From Chitinilyticum litopenaei DSM 21440 (GTDB lineage Bacteria; Pseudomonadota; Gammaproteobacteria; Burkholderiales; Chitinibacteraceae), in the NCBI RefSeq assembly GCF_000428145.1, contig NZ_KE386629.1, positions 1-52,750 of the forward strand: a DNA stretch of 52,750 nucleotides, given 5' to 3'. The notes beneath the pieces were generated by a model. That model was given only the letters and a program-made list of their open reading frames with translations, was not told the origin of the DNA and did no database searches. Position numbers and translations under genes: made by a program. Shown here piece by piece: positions 8,107 through 14,814 of this stretch; positions within the stretch are counted from its first letter, which is position 1; each line of letters opens with the position of its first letter.

Positions 8107-9723
8107 TCAGAGGCGGAAGCGGGCGACATCGGCGCGCAGTTTGCCGGCCAGTTGCTCCAGCGCGCGCACATTTTCGTTTGCCGCGCGAACCGACTCGGCC
8201 GATTCCTCGACCATGTGGGTAATGCGTTCGACATTGACCGCCAGACTGCTGCTGGCCTGGCTCTGCTCCGAAGTGGCGTTGGCGACTTCGCGGATCTTGT
8301 GCAGCGTTTCCGATGCACCGCCGCTGATTTCGCGCAGCATGGTCGCGGCCCGGTCGGCCATGTCCACCCCACGCGCCACCTGCGGCGTGGCCTGGTCCAT
8401 GCTGGCGACGACCGACAGCGTGTCGGTCTGCACGGCCTGGATCATGCTGGTGATCTGCCCGGTGGCCTGGGTGGTGCGCTCGGCCAGCTTGCGCACCTCA
8501 TCGGCGACCACGGCAAAGCCGCGCCCTTGCTCGCCGGCCCGCGCAGCCTCGATGGCGGCGTTCAGCGCCAGCAGATTGGTCTGGTCGGCGATGTCCTTGA
8601 TGACGCTGGCGATGCCGTCGATTTCGCGCGAGCGCTCGACGAGCCCGCCGATCAGGCCGGAGGCGGTGGAAATCTGCTGGGCAACCAGCTGGATTTCCTG
8701 CGCGGCCTTGTTCACCAGCCCTTCGCCTTCATTGGCCAGCTGCGTGGAACGCGAGGAGTTCTGCTCGGTTTCGCGGGCGCCTTGCGAGATGTGGTCGATG
8801 CTGACCGACATTTCCTCGATGGCCGCCGCACTGGACTGGGTGGCATCGGACGATTGCCGCGAAGCCTGATCGATGGCCTCCATCTGCCGCGCCAGGCTGC
8901 CGGTCGCCTGCCGCAGCTCGTCGGCGCCACGCTGGATGCTGTCTATCATTTCGCGCAGGCTGGTCTGCATGCTTGCCACCGCGCCCAGCAGGCTGTCGGC
9001 ACGCACAGTGCCCTGGACCTTGCGGCCCAGATCGCCCTTGGAAATCGCCAGCGCCACTTCCGCTGCATAAGCCGGCTCGCCGCCCAGCTGCAGCAGCAAC
9101 TTGCGCACGGTGGACATCAGGATCAGGGCGACAAAGGCGGCAATCGCCAGACAAATCACCACCTGCCAGCGGGCGTTGGCCCAGAAGCGCGCATCGGCCT
9201 CGGCAAAGCTGACGCCATTGCCGACGATCCATTTCCAGCGCGGCGTCTGGATCGCCACCGACAGCAGGTCGACCACCTGTTCGTCACGCTTGGAGTTCCA
9301 CCAGTATTCGGTCAGCTTGCCACCGGATTTCTGCAGCGCTTCGACTGCCAGCGCGCCCACGCTCTTGCCCTGGGCATCCTTGAAATCATTGAAGCTGGTG
9401 CCATGCAGTTGCGGATCAAGCGGTGTGGAAACGAAGTTGAGCTTGTCATCAACCACGTAGACATACTCGGACTTGTGGTACTTGTTTTCCCGCAGCAGCT
9501 GTGTGGCGATGGCCTTGGCCTGCTCTTCACTGAGCTTGCCGCTGGCGGCCATTTCTTCCAGCTGGACGATGGTCAGGTAGGTGCTGCGCAGCAGTTGCTC
9601 GATGCGCGCCTTGTTGTCTTCATTGGCCGCCGTTTTCATGGTCGACAGGCCGACCAGCATTACCCCGATCAGCGCGATCAGCACAAACACCGACAGCAGC
9701 CATGCCTTCATTTTGATGGTCAT
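8107..9723 (-). CDS. Methyl-accepting chemotaxis protein (single Cache domain)
   Basis: Encodes 538 residues; I chose ATG at 9723 because it starts MTIKMKAWLLSVFVLIALIG, the first membrane helix. Residues ~30-185 form a periplasmic sCache_2-type sensor domain (YVYVVDDKLNFVSTPLDPQL, TPRWKWIVGNGV). A second helix (WQVVICLAIAAFVALIL) leads into a HAMP-like linker and then the long cytoplasmic coiled coil. The kinase-contact hairpin is intact (IADQTNLLALNAAIEAARAG, EQGRGFAVVADEVRKLAERT). The protein should bind a small ligand, often a carboxylate for this sensor class, and signal to CheA/CheW. No CheR/CheB-tethering pentapeptide is at the C terminus (RADVARFRL). A MITE has inserted between its stop codon and its terminator. 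Confidence 0.93.
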   Translation of the reverse strand: MTIKMKAWLLSVFVLIALIGVMLVGLSTMKTAANEDNKARIEQLLRSTYLTIVQLEEMAASGKLSEEQAKAIATQLLRENKYHKSEYVYVVDDKLNFVSTPLDPQLHGTSFNDFKDAQGKSVGALAVEALQKSGGKLTEYWWNSKRDEQVVDLLSVAIQTPRWKWIVGNGVSFAEADARFWANARWQVVICLAIAAFVALILMSTVRKLLLQLGGEPAYAAEVALAISKGDLGRKVQGTVRADSLLGAVASMQTSLREMIDSIQRGADELRQATGSLARQMEAIDQASRQSSDATQSSAAAIEEMSVSIDHISQGARETEQNSSRSTQLANEGEGLVNKAAQEIQLVAQQISTASGLIGGLVERSREIDGIASVIKDIADQTNLLALNAAIEAARAGEQGRGFAVVADEVRKLAERTTQATGQITSMIQAVQTDTLSVVASMDQATPQVARGVDMADRAATMLREISGGASETLHKIREVANATSEQSQASSSLAVNVERITHMVEESAESVRAANENVRALEQLAGKLRADVARFRL

Positions 9724-10088
9724 CTTTTCACCCGATAAAGCAGATAGCGACTCCATTAGCTTAGAACCTGTTTGCAATCTTTTCGCGCCAGCGGTGCAAG
9801 GAATGGCGGAACAGGCCGTCTGCCAGTGCGAACAGCTGCAGCTTATCGAGCCACTACCTCCTTGCCCGAAGGCAAGCTGCCGCAGGCAAGCACTACCCGA
9901 ATGGCGGACCATGACACAAACACCACAAGGTATCTTCTGGAAGGCAATCACCTTAAAGGGCTTCAGTGATATACCCATGGGCATTCAGCCAAGTACCCAG
10001 CCATCCGCCCTTGGCGGCAGCGCAGCTTGACGCTGTAAGGATTGCCGCATAGCGTGAAGGACACGCATTCTCCGCGCAGGAGCCGACC
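9724..10088. other. Intergenic region between divergent chemoreceptor and solute-binding protein genes
   Basis: No gene recognised. It must hold the promoters of both divergent genes; none is clear by eye. A short hairpin (TTGCCCGAAGGCAA) is near 9864 and the 49-bp motif AGGTAT ... ATACCC lies at 9928-9976. Confidence 0.5.
9928..9976. repeat. 49-bp palindrome (AGGTAT ... ATACCC)
   Basis: The outer hexamers are at the same 49-bp spacing as the other family members. Inner bases include TTAAAGGGCTTCAG, matching the central AAAGGCTTCAG seen at 11154. Intergenic. Confidence 0.7.
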
Positions 10089-10856
10089 ATGCCGCACATT
10101 CCGCGCAAGCTGCTGCTGGTGTTGCTGCTCCTGCTGGCGCCTGCACTTCAGGCCTTTGAGCAGCAGCCGGGCCGGCCCGCGCTGCATGTGGTGTATTTCC
10201 AGGACTATCCGCCACTCTCCAGCGGTGCGGGCGACAAGGTGCACGGCGCGCTGATCGACCTGCTGGACGAGGTGCTGGGCAAACGCATGGGCGTGGCCCT
10301 GCAGCATGGCGGCTATCCCTGGGTACGCGCGCAGCGCATGGTTCGCGATGGCCAGGCCGACGCCTTTGTCACCCTGCATACCCGCGAACGCCAGACGTAC
10401 ACGCTTGCCAGTCAGGAAAGCGTGTTCGCCTCCGAAATGCGCTTTTATGCCAGCCGCAAGCATCCGGAGCTGGCGAGACTGCAAGGTCTGACGACACTGG
10501 AGCAGTTTCGACCCTATCGCATGGCCTACTACCTGGGAGCGGGCTGGGCGAGGGAAAAACTGCACGGCTTCAAGACCACGCGCTATCCGCTGGCCAGCGA
10601 CATGTATCGCGCGGCGGCGACACTGCAGGTGGACTTCGTCGGCGACGCCGCACTGCACGCCCGCCGGGCGATACGCGAACTGGCGCTGGACGGCGAGCTG
10701 ATCGAGCTGCCGATCCGGGTCGATACCCTGCACTACCGCCTGTGCATCCGCAAGGATTCGCCTTACGCGGCGCTGCTGCCAGAATTCGACCGGACTCTGC
10801 GCGCGATGCGCGCCGATGGCTCGCTGGCAGCCATTCTTGCCCGGCACGGACTGTGA
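10089..10856 (+). CDS. Periplasmic solute-binding protein, SBP_bac_3 type
   Basis: Encodes 255 residues starting MPHIPRKLLLVLLLLLAPALQAF, a standard Sec signal peptide cleaved near residue 21-23. AGGAG lies 7 bases before the ATG. The mature part has the family-3 pattern: LHVVYFQDYPPLSS, GALIDLLDEVLGKRMG, WVRAQRMVRDGQADAFVT, then a second lobe with AYYLGAGWAREKL and a C-terminal FDRTLRAMRADGSLAAILARHGL. Such proteins bind amino acids or similar polar solutes. No ABC permease or ATPase genes are adjacent, so it may be an orphan receptor or regulatory binding protein; many betaproteobacteria carry such stand-alone copies. Its neighbour across the divergent gap is a chemoreceptor, which hints at, but does not prove, a sensory link. 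Confidence 0.85.
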   Translation: MPHIPRKLLLVLLLLLAPALQAFEQQPGRPALHVVYFQDYPPLSSGAGDKVHGALIDLLDEVLGKRMGVALQHGGYPWVRAQRMVRDGQADAFVTLHTRERQTYTLASQESVFASEMRFYASRKHPELARLQGLTTLEQFRPYRMAYYLGAGWAREKLHGFKTTRYPLASDMYRAAATLQVDFVGDAALHARRAIRELALDGELIELPIRVDTLHYRLCIRKDSPYAALLPEFDRTLRAMRADGSLAAILARHGL

Positions 10857-10901
10857 TCTGCAGCCCCTAGGCGGTGTGACGCCAAGGTTCAGAAGGCCGG
10901 C

Positions 10902-11132
10902 TCAGCGGCGCCAGGCGCGCACCGCCAAACACAGCAATACGGCGGCAAGCAGCCACCACAGCCCCGCCATCAGCCACATGCCCGGCCCGGGGCCGAAGAG
11001 GGCCTCCAGCGCCGGTCGCAACCACTGCCGCCGGGAATACCCGGTGGACGCGGGGCCCCAGAGCACCTGCAGGCCTGCGGCCAGGCAGCACAGCATGGCC
11101 ACCAGGCAGCCCAGCACACGGAAAATGCGCAT
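10902..11132 (-). CDS. Small hypothetical membrane protein
   Basis: Encodes 76 residues from ATG at 11132, preceded by a strong GGAGGGGG ribosome site. Two hydrophobic helices are evident: residues ~4-24 (FRVLGCLVAMLCCLAAGLQV) and ~51-71 (MWLMAGLWWLLAAVLLCLAV). A basic C terminus (RAWRR) suggests that end lies in the cytoplasm. No family recognised. The gene converges on the solute-binding protein gene, 45 bases away. Real translation is supported mainly by the ribosome site and the two clean membrane segments. Confidence 0.55.
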   Translation of the reverse strand: MRIFRVLGCLVAMLCCLAAGLQVLWGPASTGYSRRQWLRPALEALFGPGPGMWLMAGLWWLLAAVLLCLAVRAWRR

Positions 11133-11153
11133 TCCCCCTCCGACCCAATCAAT

Positions 11154-11202
11154 GGGTATCAAGCTGCAGCCAAATACCATGAAAGGCTTCAGCCATATAC
11201 GT
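11154..11202. repeat. 49-bp motif, degenerate right end (GGGTAT ... ATACGT)
   Basis: The left hexamer is exact. AGCC and AAAGGCTTCAG inside match other family members, but the right end reads ATACGT. It lies just upstream of the small membrane protein gene. Confidence 0.6.
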
Positions 11203-11215
11203 ATACAAGTAACCT

Positions 11216-11388
11216 CCTGATTAGCAAGACTTCTCAGCAAAACCCAAATCAACCACAGAGACACAGAGAACACAGAGAAAAACTGGAGCACGTCCAGGCA
11301 ATTCTCAGGGTTTTGCTTCCTCTGTGCCCTCTGTGTCTCTGTGGTTCAATAGGTTTTTGTGGTTTGCTAAGAAGGGTTTCTAATCAGG
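11216..11388. mobile_element. MITE-like element with perfect 8-bp target duplication
   Basis: A 173-bp element whose ends CCTGATTAGCAAGACTTCTC and the complement of AGAAGGGTTTCTAATCAGG form imperfect ~28-bp inverted repeats. It is flanked by exact direct repeats AGTAACCT (11208-11215 and 11389-11396). The interior is a second palindrome made of CACAGAG units (about 11255-11345). It shares the CCTGATTA terminus and the 8-bp duplication with the element at 7940, so both were probably moved by related transposases. Confidence 0.85.
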
Positions 11389-11514
11389 AGTAACCTTGCC
11401 CTGCCCCGGCGACATTCGCCCTGCACCATTCCGCCAGCCAATCCCTGCCGCCATGTCGGGCAGTCGGTGCATGCTGGCGGCAAGCTCCGTGTGCAGTGGG
11501 CGCCGGAGCGCCTA
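11389..11514. other. Intergenic, nothing recognised
   Basis: About 125 bases between two MITE-like elements. I see no gene or clear signal. Confidence 0.4.
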
Positions 11515-11795
11515 GGTTCTGTTGACGTTTTGTTTGCGTTCCCGCTGGAGCGATTTTTGCGCCGAATCAAGGCGTTGCGAGCGCCGCATAACGGGTTATG
11601 TCAGCGAAGCAACAACGCAGAGTCGGCGCAAAAAGCGTCCAGCCGGATGTGTTATCAAAAAGCCGGTTTGGCTGTTTTTGGCCTGACACGGCGTTGCAAA
11701 GCCCTTGCATAGAACGACTATGCGGCGGGCTTCGCGCCTTGTTTCAGGCCAAAAACAGCACAAACGGGCAGTGCAAACAAAACATCAACAGAACC
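11515..11795. mobile_element. 281-bp MITE-like element
   Basis: Terminal inverted repeats of 23 bp, GGTTCTGTTGACGTTTTG at the left and its near-exact complement at the right, with one mismatch. No transposase is encoded. The right end lies 12 bases beyond the helicase stop codon (11808-11810). I do not see a clear target duplication. The parent transposon is not in the window. Confidence 0.8.
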
Positions 11796-11807
11796 TGGCC
11801 AATCCGC

Positions 11808-13031
11808 TCAGTTCTTGTCCAGCTGCTCGCGCGCGGCGGCGGCGCGCAGCTTGTCTTTCTTGCTCATGCGCGCGCCCTTGACGCCGCCGGCATTGGCCAC
11901 CGCCAGCGGCACCGCCACGGGCTCGAAACCGGCGATCTGCTCGCGCGGCACGCGCATGCCCAGGCGCTTTTCGATCAGGCGGAAATGCGCTTCGCAGCCG
12001 GTACCAATCAGGCTGATCGCCGTGCCGCTCAAACCGGCCCGCGCGGTGCGGCCGATGCGGTGCGTGTAATCGACCGGCGAGCGCGGCAGGTCATAATTCA
12101 CCACCAGCGGCAGGCCGTCAATGTCAATTCCACGCCCGGCCAGATCGGTCGCCACCAGCACGCACAGCCTGCCGGCCTTGAAACCATCGAGCACCTGATT
12201 GCGTCGTCCCTGGCTCAGCTCGCCATGAAAGGGCGCGGCCAGCACGCCGCCGGCCGCGAGCTCGCGCGCGAGCTGCTCGCAGCCCTGCTTGCTCGCGGCA
12301 AAGACCAGGGCGCGCGCGTCGGCAGCCTCAGTGAGCAGTTGCAGCAACAGGGCCGTGCGCCGCTGGGTATCGACATTGATGGCGCGCTGCTGGATGGCCG
12401 GAGGCGTGGTGCCGGCGACGATGTCGATGCACTCGGGCTCCTGCAGCAGCCCTTGCGCGAGCTGAGCCACGGCCGGGGGGAACGTGGCCGAGAACAGCAG
12501 GCTTTGCCGCTGCGCCGGCAACATGCCCAGAATCGCGGCGATTTCGGCGCTGAAACCCAGATCGAGCAGCCGGTCGGCCTCGTCAAGCACCAGCGTGCCA
12601 AAGGTTGCCGGGCGCACGGCATGCTTGCCGATCAGATCCAGCAGCCGCCCCGGCGTCGCCACCAGCACATCGACCACGCCGCGCAAATCCTGCATCTGCG
12701 CGTTGACCGACGCGCCGCCGTACACCGCACGCACCTTGGGCTTGCGCGCAAGGCCGGCGGCCAGGCGGACAAATTCATCGGCGACCTGTACGGCCAGCTC
12801 GCGCGTGGGCACCAGCACCAAGGCGCGCTCGCCCTGCGCCTGCCAGCGCTGCAGCAGGGGCAAGGCGAACGCCCCCGTCTTGCCCGAGCCCGTCTGCGCA
12901 GCGGCCCGCAGGTCGCCGCCGCGCAGAATGAGCGGAATGGCGGCGCACTGGATGGCAGTGGGAAGAAGCCAGGCTTGCTGGCTGGCCGCAGCGGCCAGTT
13001 CGGGCGACAGGCCCAGGGAGGAAAAAGACAT
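11808..13031 (-). CDS. DEAD-box ATP-dependent RNA helicase, RhlE-like
   Basis: Encodes 407 residues from ATG at 13031 (MSFSSLGLSPEL). An alternative start at 13049 adds six residues. All core motifs are present in order: Q motif (LLPTAIQCAAIP), Walker A AQTGSGKT, PTRELAVQV, GG, TPGRLLDL, DEAD (VLDEADRLLDLGF), SAT (LLFSATFP), then in the second RecA lobe LVFAASKQ, ATDLAGRGIDID and HRIGRTARAG. The short basic tail (KKDKLRAAAAREQLDKN) suits RNA contact. Enzymes of this type unwind short RNA duplexes in ribosome assembly and mRNA turnover, in the cytoplasm. RhlE versus another DEAD paralogue cannot be settled by eye. Confidence 0.93.
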   Translation of the reverse strand: MSFSSLGLSPELAAAASQQAWLLPTAIQCAAIPLILRGGDLRAAAQTGSGKTGAFALPLLQRWQAQGERALVLVPTRELAVQVADEFVRLAAGLARKPKVRAVYGGASVNAQMQDLRGVVDVLVATPGRLLDLIGKHAVRPATFGTLVLDEADRLLDLGFSAEIAAILGMLPAQRQSLLFSATFPPAVAQLAQGLLQEPECIDIVAGTTPPAIQQRAINVDTQRRTALLLQLLTEAADARALVFAASKQGCEQLARELAAGGVLAAPFHGELSQGRRNQVLDGFKAGRLCVLVATDLAGRGIDIDGLPLVVNYDLPRSPVDYTHRIGRTARAGLSGTAISLIGTGCEAHFRLIEKRLGMRVPREQIAGFEPVAVPLAVANAGGVKGARMSKKDKLRAAAAREQLDKN

Positions 13032-13050
13032 GAACGACCTGTTCAGCATG

Positions 13051-13075
13051 AAAAAAGACCGCGCCAGACGCGGTC
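13051..13075 (-). terminator. Rho-independent terminator between CbiM-like gene and helicase
   Basis: Minus strand GACCGCG-TCTGG-CGCGGTC followed by TTTTTT. It ends only 20 bases before the helicase start, so it terminates the CbiM-type transcript or acts as an attenuator of the helicase. A MITE (13095-13254) separates it from the CbiM stop. Confidence 0.75.
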
Positions 13076-13094
13076 GGGCAGTATAAGCCGCTCA

Positions 13095-13254
13095 AGCAGG
13101 TTGTTGAAAAGTCGGTTTCTCCAGCGACAGTAAGCAGCGGACAAAGTCCGGCGCAAACCGGCTTCTGAAAAATCAACGATATATTTTGCTTTTCATGCAT
13201 TTTCCTCGGCTTCGCCGAGAAAAACGGATCGCAGGCTGTTTTCAACAGCCTGCT
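13095..13254. mobile_element. MITE-like element, TIR AGCAGGYTGTTGAAAA
   Basis: A 160-bp non-coding segment bounded by AGCAGGTTGTTGAAAA and the complement of AGCAGGCTGTTGAAAA. The right end is itself palindromic (GCAGGCTGTTTTCAACAGCC). It also contains a CTCGGCTTCGCCGAG hairpin. No transposase. Confidence 0.7.
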
Positions 13255-13289
13255 AGCCCAAAGCCGGACAGCGCCGGCCGGGCAGAATG

Positions 13290-14201
13290 TCAGTGCGCGG
13301 CAGGCCTGCCGCCAGCCACATTCAGCGTGCGCAGCATGCCAGCCAGCATGGCGCCCAGCACAAGCAGCAGGAACACGCCTGCGAGCCCGGCCAGCGCCGT
13401 AGACAGCGCCGTCTCACCCAGGCCGGCCACGGCATAGTCGGCCAGCGGGCTGACCAGGCTTGGCGCGCCTTCGCGCAAAAAGCCAAGCCGCCCCGCCACC
13501 GACTCCAGGCCGTCCGGATGACTGCTGGCCAGCGGGCTGAGCAAGGCGGCCATCAGCACGGCGCCCGAGAGCGGCGTGACCACGTGCCAGCTGCCCCGCG
13601 TGGCAACCCGGCTGGCGAGCACGGTGACCAGCGCGACGGTGAGCACGCCCTCGCCGATGCCGATCAGCGCATGCACGCCCAGCATGGCCGCCATGACCTT
13701 GCCGGCCTCGGCCGCGCCGCTGAGCGCCAGCTCGATCGCACACGCTGCAGCGGCCAGCAGCATGGCCCCCCAGGCGGCCAGCAGCAGCGCCAGCGGCTGG
13801 CGCATGCCCTGCCTGCGCAAGGCCTCATGCAGCAGCCCGCCCAGCCCCGCCCCCAGCACGGCCATATTGAGCAGATTCGCGCCCAGCACCTGCACGCCGC
13901 CATCGGCAAAGACCAGCGACTGCACGGTCACGACCAGTGCCAGCGCCAGCACGCCAAAGGGCACGCCCAGCAAGGCGGCGGCCAGCACACCGCCCAGCAA
14001 ATGCCCGGAGGTACCGTCCAGCACCGGGAAATTGAGCATCTGCGCGGCAAAGATCAGCGCGCTCACCGCGGCAAAACGCAGGACACCGGGTTGATCGTGC
14101 GCCTTGCAGGCGGCGCGGGCTGCCAGCGCGATGCCGGCAACGGCAAGCACAGCGCTGACGGAACTAACGCTGCCATTAAGCATTTCATTGGGAATGTGCA
14201 T
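13290..14201 (-). CDS. CbiM-type ECF nickel/cobalt transporter S component with PDGLE domain
   Basis: Encodes 303 residues from ATG 14201 (GGAGG at about -8 to -12). It begins MHIPNEMLNGSVS, the conserved N terminus whose Met-His-Ile-Pro carries the metal-binding His in CbiM/NikM proteins. Six or more membrane helices follow, with FPVLDGTSGHLLGGVLAA and the GANLLNMAVLGAGLGG motif of CbiM. The last ~90 residues hold SSHPDGLESVAG, the PDGLE domain (CbiN/NikN-like), so M and N functions are fused. No ATPase (CbiO/NikO) or CbiQ gene is adjacent. Divergent from the hydrogenase operon and 613 bases away, it most likely imports Ni2+ for the hydrogenase; cobalt cannot be excluded. Confidence 0.88.
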   Translation of the reverse strand: MHIPNEMLNGSVSSVSAVLAVAGIALAARAACKAHDQPGVLRFAAVSALIFAAQMLNFPVLDGTSGHLLGGVLAAALLGVPFGVLALALVVTVQSLVFADGGVQVLGANLLNMAVLGAGLGGLLHEALRRQGMRQPLALLLAAWGAMLLAAAACAIELALSGAAEAGKVMAAMLGVHALIGIGEGVLTVALVTVLASRVATRGSWHVVTPLSGAVLMAALLSPLASSHPDGLESVAGRLGFLREGAPSLVSPLADYAVAGLGETALSTALAGLAGVFLLLVLGAMLAGMLRTLNVAGGRPAAH

Positions 14202-14419
14202 TGGAAGGCCTCCAAAAAAAGCACGTGCAGGATGTGCCTCTATTCTTGTGCCTAGTCAATTTGACCTATTTGACGCCGCGCAAGATTCACTATAGGCGAA
14301 TCGTTAAACTGGATTGAAACAGCAATTCAGCAAACGCTTGCGCCCGAGCAGCGGCCAGCGCACTGAATCGCACAAAAATACCGGATGAGCCCGCGGACCG
14401 GCACTGCGTTTCACCTGTG
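14202..14419. other. Intergenic region, probable divergent promoters
   Basis: Separates the Ni/Co transporter from the hydrogenase leader. It includes AT-richer stretches (near 14255-14310) suitable for promoters, but no box is convincing. Nothing else recognised. Confidence 0.4.
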
Positions 14420-14768
14420 CAGTTACTGCCCCCAACCGCCCTCAATCCGTTTTGCAATCAATGCCTTGCCGGCTTGATGAACACAATGGAGGATGAGGTG
14501 CACCTGCGCAACACCATCATGAGACCAGCCGGGCGAATGGCCGCCTGGCCAGGGCCCACACCGGCCCTTACGCTGCCGGCACACAGGCGTCATGCGGCTT
14601 GCCGATTTCCCGATTTTTTCTCGCGCTGCATTTCCCCGGACAAGCCAAATGAGATCGATTCCGAATCAATTGCTGCAGCACCTATCGGCAGCAGCAAGCT
14701 ATCCGGAATGATTCGCATCCATTTCACCGGATACAGCCAAAAGGCGGCGATTTATCGTCCGCCTTTTT
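14420..14768 (+). promoter_or_regulatory. Candidate structured leader of the hydrogenase operon
   Basis: The untranslated stretch before the first hydrogenase gene ends in consecutive hairpins. These are TTGCTGC ... GCAGCAGCAA (about 14670-14699), TATCCGG ... CCGGATA (about 14700-14733), then an intrinsic terminator at 14736-14769. A terminator directly in front of a long operon suggests attenuation or a riboswitch. I matched no known class; nickel, molybdenum cofactor or a protein antiterminator are the sensible candidates. The 5' limit is arbitrary. Confidence 0.4.
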
Positions 14769-14769
14769 T
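14736..14769 (+). terminator. Intrinsic terminator 46 bases before the hydrogenase operon
   Basis: AAAGGCGG, an 11-base loop, CCGCCTTTTTTT. The stem and U-tract are strong. It reads in the operon direction but no gene ends before it, which is why it is treated as part of a regulatory leader. Confidence 0.7.
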
Positions 14770-14814
14770 TATTTCCAGCAACGCCTCTGCGCAAAACAAA
14801 AGGCCCGGAGACTT

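Noticed and set aside
8050..9738. Long plus-strand open frame opposite the chemoreceptor gene
   Set aside because: Composition is His/Arg/Gly-rich with no motifs. The minus strand encodes a clear chemoreceptor.
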